Assembly (NCBI GenBank): GCA_045652405.1
Contig: JAZRUF010000077.1
Span: 1-14,214, forward strand
Direction: 5' to 3'
Origin: JAZRUF01 sp045652405
GTDB lineage: Bacteria > Bacillota > Clostridia > Oscillospirales > JAAYXM01
Length of the DNA stretch: 14,214 nucleotides
Below are positions 5,607-12,802 of the stretch, in pieces. The position numbers and the translations under genes are program-made. Below the pieces are notes generated by a model. It did no database searches. It was not told the origin of the DNA and worked only from the letters and a program-made list of their open reading frames with translations. The first letter of the stretch is position 1. Every line of letters starts with the position of its first letter.

Positions 5607-7049
5607 ATGAATGAGTCGAATACAAGGAATTTGACCATGCTTATGGATTTTTATGAGCTTACCATGGCTAAGGGGTATTTCCAGCACGGTATGCAGAATA
5701 AAATTTCATACTTTGATATGTTTTTCAGAAAAGTGCCCGACCATGGCGGCTTTGCTATAATGGCAGGTGTAGAGCAGTTAATCGATTATCTTAAAAATCT
5801 TAAGTTTGATAAAAACGATATTGATTTTTTAAGAAGTAAGAATGTTTTTGATGAGGCATTTCTTGATTATCTTGCCAATTTCAAATTCTCAAGTGATGTG
5901 TGGGCAATTCCCGAGGGAACGCCAATTTTCCCGGGCGAGCCGATTGTTGTAGTGCGCGGACCGGCGATTGAAGCGCAGCTTATAGAGACAATGGTTCTTC
6001 TTACCATAAATCACCAAAGCCTCATAGCGACTAAAACAAACCGAATTGTGCGTGCCGCACAGGGGCGTCCGGTAATGGAATTTGGTTCTCGCCGCGCTCA
6101 GGGTTATGATGGTGCTATTTACGGTTCACGTGCGGCGTATATAGCCGGATGTGCGGGAACGGCTTGTACGGTCAGTGAAAGAGATTACGGTATTCCGGCA
6201 CTTGGCACTATGGCGCACAGTTGGGTTCAGATGTTCCCGAGTGAGATTGATGCATTTAGGGCATATGCGCGTGCATGGCCAAATAACTGTGCCTTGCTTG
6301 TTGATACATATAATGTACTTAAATCCGGTATTCCTAATGCCATTAAGGTGTTTAATGAGGAGTTGGTTCCGAAGGGACTGCGTCCCAAGGGAGTGCGTAT
6401 TGACAGCGGTGATATTACTTATCTTTCACAGAAGGCGCGTAAAATGCTTGACGATGCGGGATTTGAGGATTGCCCGATTATCGCATCAAATGCGTTGGAT
6501 GAATACATTATTCGCGATATTTTGATGCAGGGGGCAAAGATAGATTCCTTTGGCGTAGGTGAGCGACTTATTACTTCGCGCTCAGAGCCGGTATTCGGCG
6601 GTGTATACAAGCTTGCCGCAGTAGAGGAAAACGGCGAGATTGTACCCAAAATTAAAATTTCAGAAAATGTTGAAAAAATTACCACACCCGGCTTTAAGCA
6701 GGTATGGCGCTTGTTTGATAATGAGTCAGGCAAAGCTATGGCAGATGTGATGACTTTGCATGATGAGTGTATTTCAAGTGAGCAGCCGTATGAGCTCTTT
6801 GACCCGGAAGTAACATGGAAACGCAAGGTTATATCTGATTTTACCGCAAAGCCTTTGCTTGTGCAAATATTTAAAAAAGGCGAGTGCGTATACGAGATAC
6901 CTAAGCTTTCAGATGTGCGCGAATTCTGCGCAAAATCAATTGATTCGCTTTGGAGCGAGGTTATGCGATTTGAGAATCCGCATAAATATTATGTGGACAT
7001 GTCTCCTAAGCTGTGGAGCCTGAGAGAAAAATTGTTAGAAAATGTATAA
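5607..7049 (+). CDS. pncB: Nicotinate phosphoribosyltransferase PncB
   Basis: This 480-aa enzyme joins nicotinate to PRPP (with ATP hydrolysis) to give nicotinate mononucleotide, the entry step of NAD salvage in the cytoplasm. Diagnostic blocks are TMLMDFYELTMAKGYF at the N-terminus, MEFGSRRAQG, GTMAHSWVQMF carrying the histidine that is phosphorylated in the family (H204), RIDSGDITYLS, and ASNALDEYII followed by FGVGERLITS. The ATG at 5607 is preferred over the in-frame ATG at 5598, because the GGGAG at 5593-5597 touches 5598 but lies 9 bases before 5607. It has its own promoter and no co-directional partner. It converges on the YtvI-type gene with only 5 bp between stop codons. The length is in the usual range for Gram-positive PncB. 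Confidence 0.96.
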   Translation: MNESNTRNLTMLMDFYELTMAKGYFQHGMQNKISYFDMFFRKVPDHGGFAIMAGVEQLIDYLKNLKFDKNDIDFLRSKNVFDEAFLDYLANFKFSSDVWAIPEGTPIFPGEPIVVVRGPAIEAQLIETMVLLTINHQSLIATKTNRIVRAAQGRPVMEFGSRRAQGYDGAIYGSRAAYIAGCAGTACTVSERDYGIPALGTMAHSWVQMFPSEIDAFRAYARAWPNNCALLVDTYNVLKSGIPNAIKVFNEELVPKGLRPKGVRIDSGDITYLSQKARKMLDDAGFEDCPIIASNALDEYIIRDILMQGAKIDSFGVGERLITSRSEPVFGGVYKLAAVEENGEIVPKIKISENVEKITTPGFKQVWRLFDNESGKAMADVMTLHDECISSEQPYELFDPEVTWKRKVISDFTAKPLLVQIFKKGECVYEIPKLSDVREFCAKSIDSLWSEVMRFENPHKYYVDMSPKLWSLREKLLENV

Positions 7050-7054
7050 TTTTC

Positions 7055-8107
7055 TTATTCTGCGGTCGCACGTTTGTGCGGCCGCAGAGACTGATACAGG
7101 AAAAAGATAAGCGGAGGTAAAAGAAGGCCGTATCCGCCGAAAACGTGTATTCCTATGTAAACTGCAGCTAAATTGATTAGAGGGTGTACACCAGTCTGCG
7201 CTCCTATTATCCGTGCTTCGAGCATGTTGCGGCTTAATGTAACGGTAAGATATATAGCTGCAATCCCTATAGCTTTTGTATACGCGCCTTTTATTAATAC
7301 ACCTATTGCCCATGGGATGAGGATAAAGCCTGAGCCAAGTATCGGCAGCGCATCAAAGAGCGCAATTAAAAAGGCGCAGACCACAGCGTTATCAATTCTT
7401 AATATCAAAAAACCTACGGACAATTCTGCAAAGGTGATGAGTGCAAGGATTGCAAGTGCTTTAATATAACATAATACGGTTTTTGAGATGTTTTTCTTAT
7501 ATATCCCGAGTCGAACTAAAAATGTGCTCGGGAGTTTTTTTATAACATATGCACATATTGCATGGTAGTCGCTTGAGAAAAAGTAAGATGATACCGTAAG
7601 TGTTATTGTAAAAAGGAATATTTCGGGAATGGCACTCGCTGCCAAAGAGGTTATTGAAATTATTTTATCACGTATTCCGGCTGAGAAAGATACGCCTCCG
7701 GACACAATTTTTTCAATAAGCTTAAATATTTGCGGAGAAGCATCTTTGAATAAAATAAAGCACAGACGTTTAAGGGCATAAAGAATATTATCTGCCATAA
7801 CCGAAAATTCAGGAAGTGATAATAGAATATCACGCACTTTGAAAAATGCACCGAAAACAACGGTCTTGGTAATAAAAGCGATTGATGTAAAAAATAAAAC
7901 AATACATATGAAACTTGATATGCGACGTGGGAGCGATAGCTTATATTCAAGAAATGAAACCGGCTTTTCCAAAAAGCGTGAAATAAAAAATGCTGCGATA
8001 AACGGTGCGACAAGATGTGCAAGATAGCGGCAGAATATCCGGAAAAGAATTAGAGAGCAGATGAATATAAGTGCGTAGTGAAAAAAGCGTTTTGTTAAAA
8101 CTGTCAT
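7055..8107 (-). CDS. ytvI: YtvI-type sporulation integral membrane protein (AI-2E transporter family)
   Basis: This 350-aa multi-pass protein belongs to the AI-2E transporter/UPF0118 superfamily (PF01594). Hydrophobic spans lie at about 9-24, 28-43, 64-86, 155-176, 212-237, 240-272, 277-290 and 312-338, with a long extracytoplasmic-type loop at about 87-150, the usual topology. The family signature FDALPILGSG is at 251-260, and a second conserved part is EARIIGAQTGVHPL (297-310). YtvI proteins, named from B. subtilis, are sporulation-associated; the substrate is unknown. The ATG at 8107 is chosen for GGGAGG on the minus strand (complement of 8117-8122) 9 bases upstream, rather than an in-frame start 19 codons earlier. 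It converges with pncB. The subfamily call (YtvI rather than another paralogue) rests on length and general resemblance. Confidence 0.75.
   Translation of the reverse strand: MTVLTKRFFHYALIFICSLILFRIFCRYLAHLVAPFIAAFFISRFLEKPVSFLEYKLSLPRRISSFICIVLFFTSIAFITKTVVFGAFFKVRDILLSLPEFSVMADNILYALKRLCFILFKDASPQIFKLIEKIVSGGVSFSAGIRDKIISITSLAASAIPEIFLFTITLTVSSYFFSSDYHAICAYVIKKLPSTFLVRLGIYKKNISKTVLCYIKALAILALITFAELSVGFLILRIDNAVVCAFLIALFDALPILGSGFILIPWAIGVLIKGAYTKAIGIAAIYLTVTLSRNMLEARIIGAQTGVHPLINLAAVYIGIHVFGGYGLLLPPLIFFLYQSLRPHKRATAE
7060..7087. terminator. GC-rich hairpin at the pncB/ytvI convergence, possible terminator
   Basis: Twelve-base arms CTGCGGTCGCAC (7060-7071) and GTGCGGCCGCAG (7076-7087) pair with a single G-T wobble around the loop GTTT. 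It lies just after the pncB stop and inside the last codons of the YtvI-type gene. No T tract follows on either strand, so classical intrinsic termination is doubtful, but no other terminator is visible for either gene. Confidence 0.35.
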
Positions 8108-8168
8108 TAAATTCAACCTCCCGGATTTATCAATACTATGCCGTTTTATCAACGTGCAGACCATATAT

Positions 8169-8174
8169 ATTATA
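8169..8174 (-). promoter_or_regulatory. Putative -10 element for the YtvI-type gene
   Basis: TATAAT on the minus strand (ATTATA at 8169-8174) lies about 62 bases before the ytvI start in the divergent intergenic region. No good -35 box is visible at 16-18 bp, so the sigma factor is open. Confidence 0.3.
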
Positions 8175-8230
8175 GGTTATTAGGCTTTATGCTACGGATA
8201 TGACTTTATTAGACCGAGTTTTTTGATAAT

Positions 8231-8266
8231 TTGACAATTGCAACAAAGACAATTATGTGATATTAT
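8231..8266 (+). promoter_or_regulatory. Putative promoter of the ACT-hom-lysC operon
   Basis: TTGCAA (8238-8243), a 17-bp spacer and TATTAT (8261-8266) preceded by an extended -10 TGA form a plausible vegetative promoter. A consensus TTGACA sits just upstream at 8231-8236 but lacks a -10 at proper spacing. The leader to the start codon is about 70 bases and shows no convincing riboswitch or T-box. Confidence 0.5.
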
Positions 8267-8343
8267 TATATCCACGAGCAAAAGACAAATGACCGCGTAA
8301 TGGAGAATGCATTGTGCGTGATTAACAGTGAAGGGGCGGGATG

Positions 8344-8787
8344 ATGTTAGAAAAAAATAAATATTACATTGTCGAAGCGTCGGCACTGCCAGAGGTTTTC
8401 CATAAGGTATGTGAAGCAAAGCAGTATCTCTCCAGCGGAAAGGCGAAAACCGTAAATGAAGCCGCCGCTAAGGCAGGAATTAGCCGTAGTGCTTTTTATA
8501 AGTACAAGGATGCGGTAAAGCCGTTTTATGAGATGAGCTCAGGCAGGATAATTACCTTCCAGATAATGCTTGAGGACCAGCCGGGTGTGCTTAGTGGCGT
8601 GCTTGGGCACTTTGCGAAATCCGGTGCTAATGTTCTCACTATTAATCAGTCCATACCGGTAAACGGTCAGGCGGCAGTAACTATTTCTGCCGAGAGTGCA
8701 AACATGAAGGTTCAGCTTGAAAAATTTATTCTTAAGGCGTTGCAGCTTGCTGGTGTATTACACTTCGAGCCGCTTGCCGGAGAGTAG
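8344..8787 (+). CDS. pheB: HTH/ACT-domain protein, PheB/UPF0735 family
   Basis: This protein of about 147 aa has an N-terminal helix-turn-helix-like part (about 28-60, TVNEAAAKAGISRSAFYKYK) and a C-terminal ACT domain (about 70-145, IITFQIMLEDQPGVLSGVLG ... NVLTINQSIPVNG). ACT domains bind amino acids and signal pathway end products. PheB-type proteins are found beside aromatic or aspartate-pathway genes, but their molecular role is not well established. The frame begins ATGATG at 8341, so either ATG may be used; AAGGGG at 8331-8336 fits the second one best. The downstream hom ribosome site overlaps its stop codon (TAGGAGG at 8785-8791). The position at the head of an aspartate-family operon suggests a sensor or regulator of hom/lysC, but that is inference. 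Confidence 0.85.
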   Translation: MLEKNKYYIVEASALPEVFHKVCEAKQYLSSGKAKTVNEAAAKAGISRSAFYKYKDAVKPFYEMSSGRIITFQIMLEDQPGVLSGVLGHFAKSGANVLTINQSIPVNGQAAVTISAESANMKVQLEKFILKALQLAGVLHFEPLAGE

Positions 8788-8800
8788 GAGGATTATTATA

Positions 8801-10027
8801 ATGTTTAATGTAGCAGTTCTTGGATTCGGTACCGTAGGTTCCGGCGTTGCAGAGGTTATAGATGTAAATAACCAAATTATATCCAATAACGCAGGAGGCG
8901 ACCTAAAGGTAAAGTACATTCTTGATGTTAGGGATTTTCCTGACAGTCCTTGGGCAGATAAGTTTGTTAAGGATTTTGCGGTTATCGAAAATGATCCTGA
9001 AGTAAGCGTGGTTGTTGAAACGATAGGCGGTCTCAATCCCGCATACGATTTTACAAAGCGTGCTTTGCTTGCAGGGAAGAGCGTTGTAACTTCAAATAAA
9101 GAGTTGGTCGCAACGCATGGTGCAGAGCTTTTAAAGCTCGCTAAAGAGAATAATGTTAATTATTTGTTTGAAGCATCCGTCGGCGGCGGAATACCGATTA
9201 TCCGTCCAATGTCTCAGTGCCTGGGCGCAAATAAGATAGATGAAGTGTGCGGAATTTTAAACGGCACGACAAACTATATCCTGGCACGTATGATAAAGGG
9301 TGGACTAACCTTTGAAAAAGCACTAAGCGAAGCGCAGGAAAAAGGATATGCGGAGAGAAACCCGGCAGCAGACGTTGAAGGGCACGACGCTTGCCGCAAG
9401 ATATGCATACTTGCAGCACTTGCTTTTGGTCGTCATGTTTATCCGGAGTACGTACGCACCGAGGGTATAACAAATGTAACGCTCGAAGATGTTGCTTATG
9501 CTGAGTCTGATAACAAGGTCATCAAGCTTTTAGGCCGCGCGATGAGTCGTGAGGATGGCAGTGCGTTTGTCTTTGTCGGACCGCATTTGGTTGATAAGGA
9601 TTGCCCTCTTGCAGGGGTTGACGGTGTGTTCAACAGCATTATGGTGCACGGAAATGCAATTGATACCGCTATGTTCTATGGCCGCGGTGCCGGAAAACTT
9701 CCGACTGCAAGCGCAGTTGTGGCAGACGTTATTGATGCGGCAAAGCATTTGCAGGCTCGCAAGTACTTAGGCTGGGAGGATGCAGGTGCTGAGGTTGTAG
9801 CCGACCCGGCAGAATTTAGCTGTAAATTTTATGTGCGTCTTTCTGGCGAAAGTGTACGCAGTGTGGCTACTGCAGAATTTGGTGAGGTTAAGTTTTTGGA
9901 GAATGCAAGCGCTGCAGGAAATGAGTGCGCATTTATTACATGCGAAATGAAGCAAAAGGATTTGGATGCAAAAATTAATAAGCTGTCCGAAAAGTGCAAG
10001 GTTCTTTCACAGATGCGTGTGTTTTGA
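8801..10027 (+). CDS. hom: Homoserine dehydrogenase
   Basis: This 408-aa cytoplasmic enzyme reduces aspartate semialdehyde to homoserine with NAD(P)H, the branch point toward threonine and methionine. The Rossmann motif is GFGTVG at residues 8-13. The catalytic domain has KSVVTSNKELVATHG, GGGIPIIRP, the family signature GILNGTTNYIL, and the acid/lysine block AADVEGHDACRKICILAALAFG. The last roughly 75 residues (CKFYVRLSGESVRSVATAEF ...) form a regulatory ACT-like domain, as in Gram-positive enzymes. The ATG at 8801 is fixed by TAGGAGG at 8785-8791; the upstream in-frame extension overlaps the ACT gene in another frame and is unlikely. It follows the ACT-protein gene by 13 bp and precedes lysC by 80 bp, making one operon. 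Confidence 0.96.
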   Translation: MFNVAVLGFGTVGSGVAEVIDVNNQIISNNAGGDLKVKYILDVRDFPDSPWADKFVKDFAVIENDPEVSVVVETIGGLNPAYDFTKRALLAGKSVVTSNKELVATHGAELLKLAKENNVNYLFEASVGGGIPIIRPMSQCLGANKIDEVCGILNGTTNYILARMIKGGLTFEKALSEAQEKGYAERNPAADVEGHDACRKICILAALAFGRHVYPEYVRTEGITNVTLEDVAYAESDNKVIKLLGRAMSREDGSAFVFVGPHLVDKDCPLAGVDGVFNSIMVHGNAIDTAMFYGRGAGKLPTASAVVADVIDAAKHLQARKYLGWEDAGAEVVADPAEFSCKFYVRLSGESVRSVATAEFGEVKFLENASAAGNECAFITCEMKQKDLDAKINKLSEKCKVLSQMRVF

Positions 10028-10051
10028 TTAGAATAGTTAGAGATATATAAA
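10024..10051 (+). promoter_or_regulatory. Possible internal promoter for lysC
   Basis: TTGATT (10024-10029) overlaps the hom stop. With a 16-bp spacer it is followed by TATAAA (10046-10051), 57 bases before the lysC ATG. This could give lysC separate expression, though an AT-rich gap can produce such matches by chance. Confidence 0.25.
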
Positions 10052-10107
10052 AGCTCAAGATTACAAAAACGGTTTAATTTGGTCAAGAAAGGATACGGTG
10101 ATTACCT

Positions 10108-11313
10108 ATGAGTTTAATAGTACAAAAATTCGGCGGTAGCTCAGTGGCAAACCGTGAGCGCGTGTTAAACGTTGCATCAATCATTACCGATACTTATAAA
10201 GCGGGTAATGACGTGGTGGTGGTTTTATCTGCTCAGGGCGACACTACTGACGATCTTATAGCAAAGGCTAACGAAATTAATCCCAACCCATCCAAGCGCG
10301 AAATGGATATGCTTCTTGCAAACGGAGAGCAAATATCAATTTCTCTCATGGCTATGGCAATTGAGGCGATGGGATATCCGGTTATTTCCCTTACCGGTTG
10401 GCAGGTCGGAATGCAGACTGACAGCAATTACGGAAGTGCAAGAATTAAGAAGATTAACCCGGAACGTATTCGCTGCGAGCTTGACAAGAGAAAGATTGTC
10501 TTGGTCGCAGGCTTCCAGGGAATTAATAAATATGACGATGTGACAACCCTTGGACGCGGCGGTTCAGATACAAGTGCAGTTGCTCTGGCAGTAGCCCTTA
10601 AAGCTGATTTGTGTCAGATATACACAGATGTTGACGGCGTTTATACCGCTGACCCGAGGCTTGTTGAGAACGCCAAGAAGCTCGATGAAATCGGATACGA
10701 TGAAATGCTTGAGCTTGCGTCTCTCGGTGCACAGGTGTTGCATAACCGTTCAGTTGAAATGGCAAAGCGTTATAATATTGAATTAGAAGTAATTTCAAGT
10801 TTTAGCAGAAATCCGGGCACAAAGATTAAGGAGGCAGAGAAAATGGAAAAAATGAATGTCAGCGGCGTGGCTAAGGATAAGAATGTAGCACAAATTTCTT
10901 TGGTTAATTTGGCAGATGTACCGGGAATTGCTTTCCGCATTTTCTCGGAACTTGCAGCAAAGAAAGTCAATGTCGATATTATCCTTCAGTCTATTGGACG
11001 TAATAATAACAAGGATATCAGCTTTACTGTTACCAAGGATAACCTTGAAACAGCACTCTCTATCCTGCGTGATAACCAGAAGACCATCGGCTTTGAAGAT
11101 ATTAAAGTAAATGACCGTATTTGTAAGCTTTCAATCGTAGGTGCAGGCATGGTAAACAATCCGGGGGTTGCAGCTATGATGTTTGAGGCACTCAGTGGTG
11201 CAGGCGTAAATATTCAGATGATTTCAACAAGTGAGATTAAGGTCTCTGTTCTTATTGTCCAGGATGACGGTGACCGCGCACTCAAGGCTGTTCATCAGAA
11301 GTTTTTTGGCTAA
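10108..11313 (+). CDS. lysC: Aspartate kinase (alpha subunit reading frame)
   Basis: This 401-aa enzyme phosphorylates aspartate, the committed step to lysine, diaminopimelate, threonine and methionine. The kinase domain starts with KFGGSSV (7-13) and contains the LLANGEQISISLMAMA block, TLGRGGSDTSAVALA and YTDVDGVYTADPR. The C-terminal third (about 260-401) holds two ACT domains (PGIAFRIFSELAAKKVNVDI; NPGVAAMMFEALSGAGVNIQ) for feedback control. The length is typical of the single-function Gram-positive enzyme. The start at 10108 has only a distant AAGAAAGGA (10084-10092), spaced about 15 bases, which predicts modest initiation. By contrast, a strong internal ribosome site precedes codon 246 (listed separately). 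It is the last gene of the ACT-hom-lysC operon. Confidence 0.96.
   Translation: MSLIVQKFGGSSVANRERVLNVASIITDTYKAGNDVVVVLSAQGDTTDDLIAKANEINPNPSKREMDMLLANGEQISISLMAMAIEAMGYPVISLTGWQVGMQTDSNYGSARIKKINPERIRCELDKRKIVLVAGFQGINKYDDVTTLGRGGSDTSAVALAVALKADLCQIYTDVDGVYTADPRLVENAKKLDEIGYDEMLELASLGAQVLHNRSVEMAKRYNIELEVISSFSRNPGTKIKEAEKMEKMNVSGVAKDKNVAQISLVNLADVPGIAFRIFSELAAKKVNVDIILQSIGRNNNKDISFTVTKDNLETALSILRDNQKTIGFEDIKVNDRICKLSIVGAGMVNNPGVAAMMFEALSGAGVNIQMISTSEIKVSVLIVQDDGDRALKAVHQKFFG
10843..11313 (+). CDS. lysC: Predicted lysC beta subunit from an internal in-frame start
   Basis: Within lysC, a full AAGGAGG at 10828-10834 lies 8 bases before an ATG at 10843, which is in frame (codon 246). Translation from it would give a 156-aa protein, MEKMNVSGVAKDKNVAQISL onward, containing only the two ACT domains. 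B. subtilis aspartokinase II is known to make exactly such a beta subunit from an internal start within lysC, giving an alpha2beta2 enzyme. Here the internal site is clearly better than that of the full-length start. That the start is used is inference; the codons upstream (IKEAEKMEKM) also fit a linker between the kinase and ACT domains. Confidence 0.6.
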   Translation: MEKMNVSGVAKDKNVAQISLVNLADVPGIAFRIFSELAAKKVNVDIILQSIGRNNNKDISFTVTKDNLETALSILRDNQKTIGFEDIKVNDRICKLSIVGAGMVNNPGVAAMMFEALSGAGVNIQMISTSEIKVSVLIVQDDGDRALKAVHQKFFG

Positions 11314-11330
11314 GTTTTAATGTTAAATAA

Positions 11331-11357
11331 GGGCTCACCCAAACTGTGGGTGAGCCC
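11331..11357. terminator. Strong hairpin after lysC, probable terminator
   Basis: Perfect 10-bp GC-rich arms GGGCTCACCC (11331-11340) and GGGTGAGCCC (11348-11357) around a 7-base loop lie 17 bp after the lysC stop. On the plus strand no T tract follows, whereas on the minus strand TTATTTAACATT follows. It may stop readthrough in both directions. Confidence 0.6.
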
Positions 11358-11361
11358 TGAA

Positions 11362-11382
11362 ACTACATAATATACATGTAGT
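11362..11382. repeat. Short inverted repeat downstream of lysC
   Basis: ACTACAT (11362-11368) and ATGTAGT (11376-11382) form an AT-rich inverted repeat right after the lysC hairpin. It is probably too weak to matter by itself and could be part of the decayed region. Confidence 0.3.
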
Positions 11383-11397
11383 GCAAAATTAAACTAA

Positions 11398-11544
11398 AAA
11401 GTTGGTAACGTGGTATGCATCTCTGACAGACATTTTGTGCCAGAAGATGAGAATAATTATGCGGACTTGTGTCTGCATCCAAACGACAGAGGATTTGATT
11501 ATTACGTAGATAACCTTCAAAAAGAATTGGCAAAGTATATTTAA
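11398..11544 (+). pseudogene. Remnant of an SGNH/GDSL-type hydrolase C-terminus
   Basis: The 215 bases between two terminators (11358-11572) contain no intact gene, but one plus-strand frame reads as a plausible protein end: GNVVCISDRHFVPEDENN, then LCLHPNDRGFDYYVDNL, ending KELAKYI and TAA at 11542-11544. The HPND-x-G-F stretch followed by an amphipathic helix is the usual C-terminal block of SGNH/GDSL esterases, which carries the catalytic histidine in a Asp-x-x-His-Pro context. The frame is closed by a stop just upstream (11392-11394), has no ribosome site, and lacks the N-terminal GDS and central blocks. It therefore looks like the last 48 codons of a lost gene. In the remnant Leu stands where the aspartate of Asp-x-x-His is expected, consistent with decay. 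The family call is by pattern memory only. Confidence 0.5.
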
Positions 11545-11572
11545 TGTGTCTTTTTAGATAAAATATATAAAG

Positions 11573-11605
11573 ACCCGGTAGCTGCATTTTCTGCAACTAC
11601 CGGGT
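11573..11605 (-). terminator. Terminator of the lipid glycosyltransferase gene
   Basis: ACCCGGTAG-C-TGCA (11573-11586) pairs with TGCA-A-CTACCGGGT (11592-11605), one mismatch, 5-base loop. On the minus strand it starts 17 bp after the stop at 11623 and is followed by CTTTATATATTTTATC, an adequate U-rich tail. Confidence 0.7.
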
Positions 11606-11622
11606 TGAACTTTAATAATGGT

Positions 11623-12735
11623 CTAAGATATTAAGTCAAAGGAAAATTTAGCAAGCTTTTGCGAAGCATCAGGCGATGAAATTTCCCTAAGTCGCTCCAC
11701 CATCATTTCAAGATGCCCAGGGCTTTCAAATAAGAAATACAGAGCTTCACCTATACTAAAGTCCTGATTTACCGCAAGTGCAATTCCGTTATTTAAAAGG
11801 AAATCTGAGTTACGTTCTTCTTGACCCGGAATTGGATTTGCCAAAATCATTGGAAGATGCTTTGCCATTGCCTCAGATGTGGAAAGGCCACCTGGCTTTG
11901 TTATTATGCAGTCAGAAGCATCCATCAGAACATCCACCTTATCTGTAAAACCATAGACCTTTACATTCTCTGATAGGGCGGACTCAAGTAGTTTTTTATA
12001 CTGCCTGCGGTTGTTTCCACATACGGCAAGTATTTGAAAGTCCATATTCAAGCTTTGAATTTCTTGAATAATAGCCGGCATGTTTCCATACCCCATGCTG
12101 CCTGCCATTACAAGAATTGTGCGTTTGTTGAGGTTAAGACCGAGAGCATTACGCGCTTCTTCCTTTGAGAGAGATGAGTTGAATTTATTTGAAATCGGAA
12201 TTCCAAATGAGCACAGACGAGAGGGTAAAATTCCTTTTTGTGTAGCTTTAAAAGTAAGGAGTTTGTTTGCTAAATTTATATATTCTATATTCGGGACATC
12301 CTCCCAGAATGGGTGCAGTGTGTAATCGGTAACTATGCCTATAGTAGGAATATCTGTGTACTTGCCACGGGCTTTGAGCTCATTTACTATCTGAGCTGAG
12401 AATATATGAGTGCATATAATAATATCAGGTGCAAAGGCTTCGAGATATTGGTCAAATTTATTTGCAAGCAGAAGGTTTACGAGCTTGCTGGGCGAGTATT
12501 CTCCTGCTTTACTTTTGTTTTCAAGCATTCGATAGATTTGTCGGTAAGTCCGAGGGACGTATTTGGTTGTCAGAAGATAACCTTTGTCAACACCCTTATA
12601 AAGAAATTGACTGATTACTTTATAAACATCTATTGTTTCAACCTGAGCGCCCATATCTGTAAACGCACCGGAAATTGACTGTGCAGCTGCATGATGCCCT
12701 TGACCGGCAGTTATTGACAGTATCAGAACTTTCAT
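11623..12735 (-). CDS. Diacylglycerol glycosyltransferase, UgtP/MGDG-synthase family (GT28)
   Basis: This 370-aa, two-domain GT-B enzyme without membrane spans probably acts peripherally at the inner face of the membrane, adding sugar from a UDP-sugar to diacylglycerol. Motifs visible: SITAGQGHHAAAQSI at 7-21 (the GxGH motif of MGDG-synthase/MurG relatives), PTIGIVTDYTLHPFW (130-144), VMAGSMGYGN (209-218), and the C-terminal nucleotide-sugar site TKPGGLSTSEA (279-289) with PGQEERN at 303-309. Products in Firmicutes are mono- or diglucosyl-diacylglycerol, membrane lipids and lipoteichoic acid anchors; the sugar and the number of additions cannot be read here. The ATG at 12735 is preceded by an AAGGG site. 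It has its own promoter downstream of spoVG and its own terminator. MurG itself is excluded by the N-terminal MGDG-type sequence, but other family substrates remain possible. Confidence 0.85.
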   Translation of the reverse strand: MKVLILSITAGQGHHAAAQSISGAFTDMGAQVETIDVYKVISQFLYKGVDKGYLLTTKYVPRTYRQIYRMLENKSKAGEYSPSKLVNLLLANKFDQYLEAFAPDIIICTHIFSAQIVNELKARGKYTDIPTIGIVTDYTLHPFWEDVPNIEYINLANKLLTFKATQKGILPSRLCSFGIPISNKFNSSLSKEEARNALGLNLNKRTILVMAGSMGYGNMPAIIQEIQSLNMDFQILAVCGNNRRQYKKLLESALSENVKVYGFTDKVDVLMDASDCIITKPGGLSTSEAMAKHLPMILANPIPGQEERNSDFLLNNGIALAVNQDFSIGEALYFLFESPGHLEMMVERLREISSPDASQKLAKFSFDLIS

Positions 12736-12773
12736 CTTGCGTCATCCCTTCGTGTTGCAAATTCTGTGTTTTT

Positions 12774-12802
12774 ATAATAATACACTTCGGGAAAAAAAAC
12801 AA
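12774..12802 (-). promoter_or_regulatory. Putative sigma-A promoter of the lipid glycosyltransferase
   Basis: On the minus strand TTGTTT (12802-12797), a 17-bp spacer and TATTAT (12779-12774) precede the start by 38 bases. The -35 lies in the T8 run that follows spoVG. Confidence 0.5.

Noticed and set aside
6419..6826. 135-aa minus-strand frame inside pncB
   Set aside because: Antisense shadow of conserved pncB codons with no start context.
8125..8340. Riboswitch, T-box or lysine leader upstream of the ACT-hom-lysC operon
   Set aside because: The leader from the probable promoter is only about 70 bases, with no specifier stem, T-box sequence or lysine-riboswitch-like conserved core.
8720..8800. 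Start of hom upstream at 8717
   Set aside because: It overlaps the ACT gene in another frame and adds 28 unrelated residues; TAGGAGG before 8801 and the Rossmann motif at residue 8 fix the start.
11363..11596. 77-aa minus-strand frame between lysC and the glycosyltransferase
   Set aside because: It begins inside the terminator hairpin at 11573-11605, has no ribosome site, and its composition looks random; the plus-strand SGNH-like reading of the same bases is more convincing.
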